64,000 bases of DNA from Mycolicibacterium komanii. GTDB lineage: Bacteria; Actinomycetota; Actinomycetes; Mycobacteriales; Mycobacteriaceae. A program made the translations under genes and the position numbers. Of the stretch, positions 27,097 through 35,882 are shown in pieces; the stretch's first letter is position 1; each line of letters begins with the position of its first letter. Location of the stretch: assembly GCF_001050035.1 (NCBI RefSeq), contig NZ_CVTA01000009.1, forward strand, positions 1 through 64,000, written 5' to 3'. A model generated the notes under the pieces. The model saw nothing but the letters and a program-made list of their open reading frames with translations. It did not search any database and had not been told where the DNA came from.

Positions 27097-28070
27097 CAGG
27101 CCGCCTCTTCCTTCCCGGTGAACGACTTGAATATCAATCGGAGCGCGAAGCTGGCGATGATCATCGTGAAGATCACGACCACCACGCCCATGGCCGCGGC
27201 CTGGCCGATGTCGAAGCCGAGGAACGCGCGCTGATAGATGTAGAACGGGAGGTTCGCGCTCGCGATGCCCGGGCCACCCTGGGTCATCATGTAGATGGCG
27301 TCGAACGTGTTGACCAGGAAGATCGCGCCCAGAACGACGCCCAACTCGATGAATCGCCGAAGGTGCGGAAGCGTCAACTCCCGAAAGAGTTGAAACGCGT
27401 TGGCACCGTCGACTCGACCGGCCTCCAGGATGTCGCGTGGCATCGACTGGAGGCCGGCGAGGATCAACAGCATCATGAACGGTGTCCACTGCCAGATGAG
27501 CATCACCATCACCATCGACAGCGGGAACCGGCCGATCCAGTCGATGCGCTCGATGCCGACCAGTGACATCACCCAGTTCAGGATGCCGTTGTTGGGGTCG
27601 AGGATCGTCGTCTTCCAGATCAGCGCGGCCGCAACGGGTGTGACGAGAAACGGTGTGATCAGCAGGGTCCGCACGATCCCGCGGCCCAGGAACGCCCGGT
27701 CCAGCAGCAAGGCCAGCAGCAACCCGAAGAAGGCCGAGAGCAACACCACCCCGACGATCAGGATCACGGTGTTGAGCGCGACGGTCCAGAACTGGCTGTC
27801 CTTGGCGACCGTGACGTAGTTCTGCAACCCGATGAACTTGCGTGAGCCAGGACGAACCAGGTTCCACGACAACGTCGAGTAGTAGAGGGTGAACAGGAAC
27901 GGGATCTGCGTGACGACGATCATGAAGATCAACGCCGGCAGCAGCGGGCCGCGGCGGCGCCAGGCCTCGGCGCGACTCACGCCGGTGTCCTGCGCCTCCC
28001 GAATCCTTCGAACCCGTTCGGACACCGCCATTTCGCTGGCTTCGGCCTTGGTATCGGCGGTTACGGTCAT
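27096..28070 (-). CDS. Sugar ABC transporter permease (MalF type)
   Basis: Permease of about 324 residues with six to seven helices and the EAA motif DILEAGRVDGANAFQLFRELTLPHLR. The ATG at 28070 is preferred because it forms TGATG with the stop of the binding-protein gene; a GTG one codon upstream is possible. The first 45 residues are charged and cytoplasmic. It pairs with the MalG-type protein to form the membrane channel. Confidence 0.92.
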   Translation of the reverse strand: MTVTADTKAEASEMAVSERVRRIREAQDTGVSRAEAWRRRGPLLPALIFMIVVTQIPFLFTLYYSTLSWNLVRPGSRKFIGLQNYVTVAKDSQFWTVALNTVILIVGVVLLSAFFGLLLALLLDRAFLGRGIVRTLLITPFLVTPVAAALIWKTTILDPNNGILNWVMSLVGIERIDWIGRFPLSMVMVMLIWQWTPFMMLLILAGLQSMPRDILEAGRVDGANAFQLFRELTLPHLRRFIELGVVLGAIFLVNTFDAIYMMTQGGPGIASANLPFYIYQRAFLGFDIGQAAAMGVVVVIFTMIIASFALRLIFKSFTGKEEAA

Positions 28071-29422
28071 CACTTCTCCTGGTATGTCTTGCCGACGACC
28101 TCGGCGTACTGCTGCGCCTGGTCGAGGGCCTCGTTCACGGTCTTCTGGCCGGCGATCGCGGCGCTGATCTGCTGGCTGACCCTGGTGCCGAGGTCCTGGA
28201 ACTCGGGGATCGCGACGAACTGAATGCCGGTGTACGGAACCGGTTGCACCGTGGGCTTGTTCGGGTTCGCGTTCTCGATCGAGTGCAACGTCAGGGGTCC
28301 GTACGACTGCGAGATCTTCTCGTAATCCGGCAATTCGGTGTACGTCGACGTGCGACTGCCCGGTGGGACCCGGGCCCAGCCGAGCTTCTCACCCACCAGC
28401 TTCATGTAGTCCTTGCTGGTCATCCACGAGATGAACTTCCAGGCGCCGTCGGGATTCTTGGCCGATTTCGGAATGCCCAGCGCCCAGGTGTACAACCATC
28501 CGGAGTTCGGCTTCTCCGCGATCGGCGCGGGCAGGTAGCCGATCTTGCCGACCAGCTCCGGGTACTCCTGCGGATCCTCCAGGACCGACACCGCGGACGT
28601 CGCGTCGTACCACATGGCGGTCTGGCCCTGCCCGAACAGGTTCGCGCACTCCTGAAATCCGGTTGAGGCCGCGCCTAATTCACCGGAACGCTTGACCAGG
28701 TCGACGTAGAAGTTGACCGCCTTGCGCACCTCGGGGCTGTTCAGCTGCGCGTTCCACTGTTCGTCGAACCAGCGTCCACCGAACGTGTTGATCACGGTGT
28801 CGAGCGGTGCGAGCACCTCGCCCCACCCCGGCTTGCCGCGAAGGCAGATGCCGGCGCGGTTGTTGGTCTTGAGGGTGTCGGCCCACTGCCCGACTTCCTG
28901 CCAGGTGGGTTGATAGCCCGGCGACTGGTCGACCTCGATACCGGCCTGTTCGAAGAGGTCTTTGCGGTACATCAGGAACGACGACTCCCCGTAGAACGGG
29001 ACCGCATACATGTCACCGTCGTACGACAGCGACTCACGTAGCGATGAGATGAAGTCCTCCTCGTCGTAACCCGGTGTCTTCGCGGCATACTCGGAAAGGT
29101 CCTGCAGCCAACCGTCCTTCGCCCATTGCGGGGTTTCGAAGTTGCTGATCATCACGACGTCGAACTCGCTTCCGCCCATCGCGGTCGACATGGTGATCTT
29201 CGCGCGGGCCTGGTTCTCCGAGAGCGTGACGAACTTCAACTTCGTTCCCGGGTTGGCCTTCTCGAACTCCGAGGACAGGTCCCTGGCGTCGGTCATCTGG
29301 GAGTTCGACACCATCGCGATGGTGACCTGGTTGTCCGAAGCGCCGAGGCTTCCGGCGCCCGAACAACCGGATGCGAGCACCACGGCGGACGCGGCGGCCA
29401 CCGCCGCGAGTCGCCTGATCAT
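28070..29422 (-). CDS. Sugar ABC transporter substrate-binding lipoprotein
   Basis: Extracellular solute-binding protein of 450 residues, family 1 type. The N-terminus is a lipoprotein signal with lipobox LASG-C at about residues 16-20, so it is anchored outside the membrane. Sugar-contacting-type segments include VPFYGESSFLMYRKDLFEQAGI and GQGQTAMWYDATSAVS. The ATG start (MIRRLAAVA) is chosen over an upstream start that would add 21 residues before the signal. It lies 25 bases after the SorC regulator and is the first transport gene of the operon. Confidence 0.9.
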   Translation of the reverse strand: MIRRLAAVAAASAVVLASGCSGAGSLGASDNQVTIAMVSNSQMTDARDLSSEFEKANPGTKLKFVTLSENQARAKITMSTAMGGSEFDVVMISNFETPQWAKDGWLQDLSEYAAKTPGYDEEDFISSLRESLSYDGDMYAVPFYGESSFLMYRKDLFEQAGIEVDQSPGYQPTWQEVGQWADTLKTNNRAGICLRGKPGWGEVLAPLDTVINTFGGRWFDEQWNAQLNSPEVRKAVNFYVDLVKRSGELGAASTGFQECANLFGQGQTAMWYDATSAVSVLEDPQEYPELVGKIGYLPAPIAEKPNSGWLYTWALGIPKSAKNPDGAWKFISWMTSKDYMKLVGEKLGWARVPPGSRTSTYTELPDYEKISQSYGPLTLHSIENANPNKPTVQPVPYTGIQFVAIPEFQDLGTRVSQQISAAIAGQKTVNEALDQAQQYAEVVGKTYQEK

Positions 29423-29447
29423 TGTCGGTCTCACCTGCGTCGTCTCC

Positions 29448-30452
29448 TCACTGCGCCAACAACCAACGCGCGCAATCGATGTCACACACCAGCAGCCGCG
29501 CCAACTTGCCCTTCAGGGCGGCGAGGGTGGCGTCGTACTTCGTGGCGCCGCTGGAGATCAGCAGCGTCTTCTCACAGTTGCGGATGTCTTCCAGCGGCAC
29601 CGACACCGCACGCTGCTGCAATTCGGTGTCGACGGGCGCACCGTCTGCGTCGAAGAACCGACCGCCGATCTCTCCCACCGCACCCAGCGACTCGAGCTCG
29701 TCGAGCATTCGGGTGTCGAGGAAGCTGCCCTCGAAAAGGGTGGTCGAGGTCGACACCGCGCCGACACCGAAGAGCATCATGTCCGCCTGGCGGCCCGCAT
29801 CGAGCGTGCGCGAGATCACCGAATCGGCGCGCATCGACGCGACCGTCGACGGGTCGGCGTACAGCGGTGCCGGCAACCGTAACGTGCTCGCGCGCAACGT
29901 TTCCGCGCATCGGGTCAGGATGAACTCCGTGCCGGTCTGATAAGCCGCGGTCGACATGGCTCCGTCGAGCTGCACGACCGCGCGGCAACTCGCCACCCCC
30001 GGAACCAGGGCGTTGGCGGTCGCGACCTGTTCGGGGCCCCAAGTGAACCCGAGCACGTCTTCGGGTGTGAGGCGCCGCATCAGCAGCGCGGCCGCGGCGC
30101 GACCGACACTGGCGAACCCGCCCGGCCGGCCCGGCGCACCGATGTCGACGCCGTGGCCGGCGACCACCACCTCAGTGAGGCCGTAGCGCCGCTCGAGCTC
30201 GCGCTCCTCCTCGGCGTGCAGATCCTCGCTGAGCCCGGTCGGGACTGCGATCTCGATGTGGACCAGGCCGCGAGCCTTCGCGCGGGCGATCAGCCGACCC
30301 GCGGTAGGGCGCGAGACGCCGAGCCGGACGGCGATCTCGGCCTGGGTCAGGCCGTCGAGGTAGTACATCGTCGCTGCCCGCAGCGCCAGCCGGATGTCCT
30401 GCGCCGGCACCGGGGCCCCGGCGAGTTCACCGGTCGACGTCGATGCGGTCAC
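29448..30452 (-). CDS. SorC family sugar-binding transcriptional regulator
   Basis: A 334-residue regulator. The N-terminal helix-turn-helix is GLTQAEIAVRLGVSRPTAGRLIARA (about residues 40-64). The C-terminal sugar-phosphate-binding domain spans about 80-330, including the GVGAVST and LLISSGATKYDATLAALKG segments of the SorC/DeoR class. GTG start with a strong AGGAGGG site. It heads the ABC transporter operon and diverges from the dehydrogenase operon; a TGAGCA-N2-TGCTCA palindrome in the shared 74-bp region is its likely operator, giving control of both arms and autoregulation. Confidence 0.9.
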   Translation of the reverse strand: MTASTSTGELAGAPVPAQDIRLALRAATMYYLDGLTQAEIAVRLGVSRPTAGRLIARAKARGLVHIEIAVPTGLSEDLHAEEERELERRYGLTEVVVAGHGVDIGAPGRPGGFASVGRAAAALLMRRLTPEDVLGFTWGPEQVATANALVPGVASCRAVVQLDGAMSTAAYQTGTEFILTRCAETLRASTLRLPAPLYADPSTVASMRADSVISRTLDAGRQADMMLFGVGAVSTSTTLFEGSFLDTRMLDELESLGAVGEIGGRFFDADGAPVDTELQQRAVSVPLEDIRNCEKTLLISSGATKYDATLAALKGKLARLLVCDIDCARWLLAQ

Positions 30453-30472
30453 GCCCTGCCGCCCTCCTCCGC

Positions 30473-30519
30473 GTGAGCATTTGCTCAGGGGTGCGATTAG
30501 ATGCTCACCACGTTAACAT
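30473..30519. promoter_or_regulatory. SorC-type operator cluster and divergent promoter
   Basis: TGAGCA-TT-TGCTCA (30474-30487) is a perfect palindrome. A third half-site, ATGCTCAC (30501-30508), is the exact complement of GTGAGCAT (30473-30480). TAACAT (30514-30519) sits 7 nt before the GTG of the dehydrogenase gene and fits a -10 element for a leaderless transcript, so the third half-site falls inside that promoter. All this lies in the 74-bp gap between regulator and dehydrogenase. Confidence 0.68.
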
Positions 30520-30526
30520 GGGCGTT

Positions 30527-31561
30527 GTGACGCACACAACACTTTCTCCGGACAGCCGGATGCGGGCGGCCGTGCTCGTCGAACCCGGGCGAATCGAGAT
30601 GCAGGACCGTCCCGTGCCCCGCCCCGAACCCGGTGACGTGCTGGTACGCGTCTCGTCGGTGGGCGTGTGCGGATCGGACACCCACTACTACCGGCACGGA
30701 CGCGTGGGTGGCTTCGTCGTGGAGGCGCCGCTGATCCTCGGCCACGAGGCGGCCGGCACGATCGTCGACGTCGGCGAGAACGTCGACCGCGAACGCATCG
30801 GTGAGCGGGTGTCGATCGAACCGCAGCGCCCCGATCCCGACAGCGACGAGACCCGCCGCGGGCTCTACAACCTCTGCCCGCACATGCGGTTCTTCGCCAC
30901 CCCGCCCGTCGACGGAGCGCTGTGCGAGTACGTGACCATCGGAGCAGAGTTCGCCCACCGCGTGCCCGACACGATCTCCGATGACGCCGCCGCGTTGTGC
31001 GAGCCGTTGTCGGTCGGCATCGCCGCGGTGCGCAAGGCGGGCGTGGACGGACGCTCGCGGGTGTTGGTCACCGGGGCCGGACCGATCGGCATCGTGGTAA
31101 CCCAGCTCGCGCGCGCCTACGGTGCGACGGACATCGTCGTCAGCGATCCCGACGAGGCCCGGAGACGGCGGGCGACGGCGTTCGGCGCGACCGAAGTGCT
31201 CGATCCGACCGCCCAGCAGATCACCGATCTCGGGGTGGACGCGTTCATCGATGCCTCCGGTGCGGCGACGGCCGTCGCCGACGGCATCCGGGCGGTGCGA
31301 CCGGCGGGCAGGGTGGTGCTGGTCGGCTCGGGCGCGGAGTCGATGGAGCTGCCGACGCAGGTGATCCAGAATCGCGAACTCGTGCTGACGGGCGTCTTCC
31401 GATACGCGAACACCTGGCCGACGGCGATCGCCCTGGTCGAATCGGGACGAGTCGATCTCGATGCGATGGTGACGGCCCGCTTTCCCCTTGAGCGCACCGC
31501 CGAGGCCCTCGACTCCGACCGCACGCCGGGTAGCGTGAAGTCGGTGGTGACGGTCTCATGA
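30527..31561 (+). CDS. Zinc-dependent polyol (sorbitol/xylitol-type) dehydrogenase
   Basis: Medium-chain dehydrogenase of about 344 residues. Zinc and catalytic residues are seen in VGVCGSDTHYYRHGRVG, LILGHEAAG and the later CEPLSVGIAAVRKAG; the cofactor motif is VTGAGPIGIVV. The combination matches sorbitol/xylitol dehydrogenases, which oxidise polyols to ketoses with NAD. The GTG at 30527 is preferred over ATG 30518 because TAACAT lies exactly 7 nt upstream, although this leaves no Shine-Dalgarno sequence. It is the first gene of a four-gene coupled run ending in ku. Confidence 0.9.
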   Translation: MTHTTLSPDSRMRAAVLVEPGRIEMQDRPVPRPEPGDVLVRVSSVGVCGSDTHYYRHGRVGGFVVEAPLILGHEAAGTIVDVGENVDRERIGERVSIEPQRPDPDSDETRRGLYNLCPHMRFFATPPVDGALCEYVTIGAEFAHRVPDTISDDAAALCEPLSVGIAAVRKAGVDGRSRVLVTGAGPIGIVVTQLARAYGATDIVVSDPDEARRRRATAFGATEVLDPTAQQITDLGVDAFIDASGAATAVADGIRAVRPAGRVVLVGSGAESMELPTQVIQNRELVLTGVFRYANTWPTAIALVESGRVDLDAMVTARFPLERTAEALDSDRTPGSVKSVVTVS

Positions 31562-32985
31562 AACTCGACAACTCCACGCTCGCCCAGCTTCCGTCGGACA
31601 AGCCCACCTACGATCGCTCCGAAATATCGGTCGGCATAGTGCATTTCGGAGTCGGTGGTTTCCACCGGGCCCACCAGGCGATGTACGTCGACCGACTCCT
31701 CGAGAAGGGGCTCGCCAAGGAGTGGGGCATCGCCGGTGTCGGGGTGATGCCCGCCGATCGCAAGATGGCCGATGTGATGGCCACCCAGGACGGCCTGTAC
31801 ACCCTGTTGCTGGAGAAGCCCGACGGTGGCCGCGAAGCGCGGGTGATCGGTTCGATCGTCGACTACCGCTATGCGCCCGACGATCCCGAATCTGTGATCG
31901 AGCTGCTCGCCGCACCGACCACGCGGATCATCTCGCTCACCATCACCGAGGGCGGCTACAACATCGACAACCTCGGCGGCGCAGACGGCGTGAACGTCTT
32001 CGGGTTGGTGGTCGACGCGCTCGCGCGCAGGCGCGACCGCGGCATCGCCTCACCGACGATCGTGTCGTGCGACAACATCGAGGACAACGGCGAGGTCGCC
32101 CGGCACGCTTTCACCACCTACGCCGAGCGGGTCCACCCCGGCCTCGGCGAATGGATCGGTGCGCACACCAAGTTCCCCAACTCGATGGTCGACCGCATCA
32201 CACCGGTGACCACCCCTGACCTGATCGACGTCGTGGCAACCGAATTCGGCATAGACGACCAATGGCCGGTGGTCGCCGAGCCTTTCACCTCCTGGGTGCT
32301 CGAGGACGACTTCGCCGACAGCAGACCACCGTTCGAAGACGTGGACGTGCTCATGGTCGACGACGTCACCCCGTACGAGCTGATGAAGCTGCGCCTGCTC
32401 AACGCCGGCCACCAAAGCCTGTGCTACTTCGCGTATCTCGCCGGGTACCGGCTGGTGCACGACGCCGCCGGCGACCCGCTGTTCGCCGATTTCCTGCTGG
32501 CGTACATGAACGACGAGGCGACACCGACGCTCAAACCCGTACCCGGGATCGACCTCCCCGACTACAAGCGCACGCTGATCGAGCGGTTCGCCAATCCCGG
32601 TGTCAGGGACACCGTCGCCCGGCTGTGCTATGGCTCCTCGGACCGCATCCCGAAATGGCTGCTGCCCGTCATCCGCGAAAACCTGCGGACCGGCGCGCCG
32701 ATTTGGCTGTCGGCCGCGACGGTGGCCAGCTGGGCACGCTACGCCGAGGGCACCGACGAACAGGGGCAGCCGATCGACGTGCAGGATCAGCTCGCCGACG
32801 TCCTGGTGCCGCTGGCCAAGAAGCAGCGCGAGAATCCGACCGCGTTCATCGAGAACACCGACCTCTTCGGCGATCTCGCCTCCGACGAACGATTCGTCGA
32901 AGCCTACGTCTGGGCGCTGGACTCGTTGCACCGCGATGGTGCGCGGGCGACGCTGGAAGCGTTGTTGCGCAAGGACAACTCATGA
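31558..32985 (+). CDS. Mannitol 2-dehydrogenase family protein
   Basis: Long-chain polyol dehydrogenase of 475 residues that oxidises mannitol (or arabitol/sorbitol) to the ketose, typically D-fructose, with NAD. It shows the N-terminal VHFGVGGFHRAHQAMY cofactor motif and the catalytic Lys/Asn/His segment MKLRLLNAGHQSL near 280-292. Its ATG overlaps the upstream stop (ATGA). Together with the preceding sorbitol-type enzyme it lets the cell use more than one hexitol. Confidence 0.92.
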   Translation: MKLDNSTLAQLPSDKPTYDRSEISVGIVHFGVGGFHRAHQAMYVDRLLEKGLAKEWGIAGVGVMPADRKMADVMATQDGLYTLLLEKPDGGREARVIGSIVDYRYAPDDPESVIELLAAPTTRIISLTITEGGYNIDNLGGADGVNVFGLVVDALARRRDRGIASPTIVSCDNIEDNGEVARHAFTTYAERVHPGLGEWIGAHTKFPNSMVDRITPVTTPDLIDVVATEFGIDDQWPVVAEPFTSWVLEDDFADSRPPFEDVDVLMVDDVTPYELMKLRLLNAGHQSLCYFAYLAGYRLVHDAAGDPLFADFLLAYMNDEATPTLKPVPGIDLPDYKRTLIERFANPGVRDTVARLCYGSSDRIPKWLLPVIRENLRTGAPIWLSAATVASWARYAEGTDEQGQPIDVQDQLADVLVPLAKKQRENPTAFIENTDLFGDLASDERFVEAYVWALDSLHRDGARATLEALLRKDNS

Positions 32986-33923
32986 GCGCGCAGCGAGCGC
33001 TGGTGATCGGCGAGGCGTTGATCGACATCGTCCGGCGCGGCGGCGAGGTCATCGGTGAGCACGTCGGCGGCAGCCCGCTCAACGTCGCGGTGGGGCTGGC
33101 CCGCCTGGGCCGCGACGTCGACTTCCTGACGCACATCGGTGGCGACCAGCACGGACGGCGCATCGCCGACTACGTCGAAGCGTCCGGGGTCCGACTGGTC
33201 GAAGGCAGCACGAACGCGGCACGGACGCCGACGGCGTTGGCGACGCTGGACGAGCAGGGATCGGCGGAGTACGAGTTCGACATCGAGTGGCAGCTGACCG
33301 GAACACCCGAGGTGGGTCCCCCGCTGATCGTGCACACCGGTTCGATCGCCTCGGTGCTCGAGCCCGGCTGCCGCGCGACCGCAGCGCTGCTCGACACCTA
33401 TCACCCCTCGGCCACCGTGACGTTCGACCCGAACGTGCGGCCCGCGCTGACCGAGGACGCCGACGCCGCGCGCGCCCGCATCGACCGGCTCATCGAACGA
33501 TCCGACGTGGTGAAGGCAAGCGATGAGGACATGCGGTGGCTCGATCCGGGGCGCACCCCGGAGCAGATCGCGCAGACGTGGCTGTCGCTGGGCCCGTCGA
33601 TCGTCGCCGTCACGATGGGTGGGCAGGGGTCGTTCGCGCTGTGCGCGCAGGGCATGGTGCGGGTTCCCGCGTTCCACGTCGACGTCGTCGACACCGTGGG
33701 CGCGGGTGACGCGTACATGACCGGCCTGATCGACGCACTGTGGACGCTGGGACTCTTGGGCGCCGAGCGTCGCGTCGACCTCGCACGCATCGGCACCGAC
33801 CACCTCACCGACGTCGTGCGTACCGCCGCGATGTCGTCGGCGCTGACGGTCTCTCAGTCCGGCGCCGACCTGCCCGATCGCAGTACCCGCGATGCGGCCC
33901 TGAAATCAGCCATACTGGGTTGA
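32982..33923 (+). CDS. PfkB family carbohydrate kinase, probable fructokinase
   Basis: Ribokinase-like kinase of 313 residues. N-terminal GEALIDIVRRGG and HVGGSPLNVAVGLARLG, and C-terminal DTVGAGDAYMTGLIDAL with the catalytic Asp, define the family. In this context it should phosphorylate fructose, made by the polyol dehydrogenases, to fructose-6-phosphate for glycolysis. ATGA overlap with the mannitol dehydrogenase and TGATG overlap with ku place it in a tightly coupled run. Confidence 0.9.
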   Translation: MSAQRALVIGEALIDIVRRGGEVIGEHVGGSPLNVAVGLARLGRDVDFLTHIGGDQHGRRIADYVEASGVRLVEGSTNAARTPTALATLDEQGSAEYEFDIEWQLTGTPEVGPPLIVHTGSIASVLEPGCRATAALLDTYHPSATVTFDPNVRPALTEDADAARARIDRLIERSDVVKASDEDMRWLDPGRTPEQIAQTWLSLGPSIVAVTMGGQGSFALCAQGMVRVPAFHVDVVDTVGAGDAYMTGLIDALWTLGLLGAERRVDLARIGTDHLTDVVRTAAMSSALTVSQSGADLPDRSTRDAALKSAILG

Positions 33924-34888
33924 TGCGTTCCATATGGAAGGGTTCGATCGCGTTCGGCCTGGTGAACGTGCCGGTCAAGGTCTACAGCGCGCAGCAGGAC
34001 CACGACGTGAAGTTCCATCAGGTGCACGCGAAGGACAACGGGCGCATCCGCTACAAGCGCGTCTGCGAGGTCGACGGCGAGGAAGTCGAATACCGCGACA
34101 TCGCCCGGGCCTACGAATCCGACGACGGGCAGACGGTGATCATCACCGACGAAGACATCGCCACGCTGCCCGAGGAACGCAGCCGCGAGATCGAGGTGCT
34201 GGAGTTCGTTCCGGCCGGTGACATCGATCCGATGATGTATGACCGCAGCTACTTCCTCGAGCCCGAAGGCAAGTCGTCGAAGTCATACGTGCTGTTGACC
34301 AAGACGCTCAAGGAGACCGACCGGGTCGCGATCGTGCACTTCGCGTTGCGCAACAAGACGCGGCTCGCCGCGCTTCGGGTTCAGGACTTCAGCAAGCGCG
34401 ACGTCATGGTGATCCAGACGCTGTTGTGGCCCGACGAGATCCGCGACCCCGATTTCCCGGTGCTGGACAAGGAAGTCGACATCAAACCGGCCGAGCTGAA
34501 GATGGCCACCCAGGTCGTGGATTCGATGACCGACGACTTCAACCCCGACCGCTACCACGACGACTATCAGGAGCAGCTGCGCGAGCTGATCGCGGCGAAA
34601 CTCGAAGGCGGCGAAGCGTTCACCACCGAGGAGCAGCCGCAGGAACTCGACGAGACCGAGGACGTCTCCGATCTGCTGGCCAAGCTCGAGGCCAGTGTGA
34701 AGGCGCGCCGCGAAGGCCGCGGCGGGTCAAAGGGTTCCGACGACGACGATGACAAGCCGGCCAAGAAGGCGCCCGCGAAAAAGAGCGCCGCCAAGAAGAG
34801 CGCGGCGAAGAAGACGCCCGCCAAGAAGGCCGCTAAGAAGTCGACGGCGAAGAAGTCCGCGGCCAAGAAGACCGCCGCCAAGAAGTAG
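33923..34888 (+). CDS. ku: Ku, non-homologous end-joining DNA end-binding protein
   Basis: Homodimeric ring protein of 321 residues that binds DNA ends and recruits LigD. The core opens MRSIWKGSIAFGLVNVPVKVY and runs to about residue 260; the tail from about 275 is a Lys/Ala/Pro-rich extension of repeated PAKK/SAAKK units, typical of Ku of many fast-growing mycobacteria. The ATG forms TGATG with the fructokinase stop, so ku translation is coupled to the polyol operon. ligD is 10 kb away with the transport genes between. Confidence 0.95.
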   Translation: MRSIWKGSIAFGLVNVPVKVYSAQQDHDVKFHQVHAKDNGRIRYKRVCEVDGEEVEYRDIARAYESDDGQTVIITDEDIATLPEERSREIEVLEFVPAGDIDPMMYDRSYFLEPEGKSSKSYVLLTKTLKETDRVAIVHFALRNKTRLAALRVQDFSKRDVMVIQTLLWPDEIRDPDFPVLDKEVDIKPAELKMATQVVDSMTDDFNPDRYHDDYQEQLRELIAAKLEGGEAFTTEEQPQELDETEDVSDLLAKLEASVKARREGRGGSKGSDDDDDKPAKKAPAKKSAAKKSAAKKTPAKKAAKKSTAKKSAAKKTAAKK

Positions 34889-34922
34889 CCGCCCGTCCTC
34901 GCGCACGCGGCGCCGCACGCGG

Positions 34923-34985
34923 CGCCGACTTCTGCACCACGGTCGTGGTGTCGGCGTAATCACGGCCCTGCGGCAGAACTCGGCG
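34923..34985. repeat. Palindromic element downstream of ku, probable terminator
   Basis: The left arm begins CGCCGACTTCTGC and the right arm ends GCAGAACTCGGCG; they pair at 12 of 13 outer positions, with further imperfect pairing inward. Same family as 25026-25088. Just before it, GCGCACGCGGC and GCCGCACGCGGC form short direct repeats. Confidence 0.65.
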
Positions 34986-35002
34986 ACGACCCGAAACCGA
35001 AT

Positions 35003-35016
35003 TAGAACGTGTTTCA
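35003..35016. promoter_or_regulatory. KstR-type operator
   Basis: TAGAACGTGTTTCA fits the KstR consensus TNNAACNNGTTNNA at every fixed position. KstR represses mycobacterial cholesterol and lipid catabolism genes. The site lies 65 bases upstream of the GTG of the SDR gene at 35081. Confidence 0.6.
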
Positions 35017-35080
35017 AAAAGCAATCACACCGGTCGCCGCGCCCTGTTACGGTTCGCCGGGCAAGGGAAGGACTCGAAAC

Positions 35081-35872
35081 GTGATTCTTGACAGATTCCG
35101 GCTCGACGAGCAGGTGGCCGTGGTCACCGGAGCAGGCCGCGGTCTCGGCGCCGCGATGGCGATCGCATTCGCGGAAGCCGGTGCGAACGTGGTGATCGCG
35201 TCGCGTACGCAGTCGCAACTCGAGGAGGTGGCCGAGCAGATCAAGGGCGTCGGCCGCAGCGCGCACATCGTGGTCGCCGACCTCGCGCACCCCGCCGACA
35301 CCGCCACGCTCGCCGGCGCCGCGGTCGAGGCGTTCGGGAAACTAGACATCGTCGTCAACAACGTCGGCGGCACCATGCCGAACGCGCTCCTGAACACGTC
35401 GACCAAGGACCTGCGCGACGCGTTCACCTTCAACGTCACCACCGCGCACGCGCTCACCACTGCCGCGGTACCGCTGATGCTCGAGCACTCCGGCGGCGGC
35501 AGCATCATCAACATCACCTCCACGATGGGACGGCTGGCCGGCCGAGGCTTCGCCGCCTACGGAACGGCCAAGGCCGCGCTGGCGCACTACACCCGGCTCG
35601 CCGCACTCGACCTGTGCCCGCGGATCCGGGTCAACGCGATCGCGCCGGGTTCGATCCTCACGTCGGCGCTCGACATCGTGGCTTCCAACGACGATCTGCG
35701 GAAGCCGATGGAGCAGGCCACCCCGATGCGCCGGCTCGGCGATCCGCAGGACATCGCCGCGGCCGCGGTGTACCTCGCCTCGCCGGCGGGCAGCTACCTG
35801 ACCGGTAAGACGCTCGAGGTCGACGGCGGGCTGACGGTGCCGAACCTCGACATGCCGATTCCGGATCTGTGA
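35081..35872 (+). CDS. SDR family oxidoreductase
   Basis: Classical SDR of 263 residues: TGAGRGLG near residue 16, NNVGG near 90, catalytic Ser in INITS and YGTAK near 165, and a C-terminal GGLTVPN. GTG is chosen, with AAGGGAAGG upstream; the longer in-frame ATG version would place the KstR-type box inside the gene. From memory its M. tuberculosis counterpart is Rv0927c, also paired with a dihydrodipicolinate-reductase-like gene near mntH. The substrate is unknown; the operator suggests steroid or lipid metabolism. Confidence 0.87.
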   Translation: MILDRFRLDEQVAVVTGAGRGLGAAMAIAFAEAGANVVIASRTQSQLEEVAEQIKGVGRSAHIVVADLAHPADTATLAGAAVEAFGKLDIVVNNVGGTMPNALLNTSTKDLRDAFTFNVTTAHALTTAAVPLMLEHSGGGSIINITSTMGRLAGRGFAAYGTAKAALAHYTRLAALDLCPRIRVNAIAPGSILTSALDIVASNDDLRKPMEQATPMRRLGDPQDIAAAAVYLASPAGSYLTGKTLEVDGGLTVPNLDMPIPDL

Positions 35873-35882
35873 AAGGACAGCC

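Noticed and set aside
34757..34886. Tandem repeat in the 3' end of ku as a possible minisatellite or CRISPR-like array
   Set aside because: It encodes the Lys/Ala-rich tail common in mycobacterial Ku; the units are short and explained by protein function.
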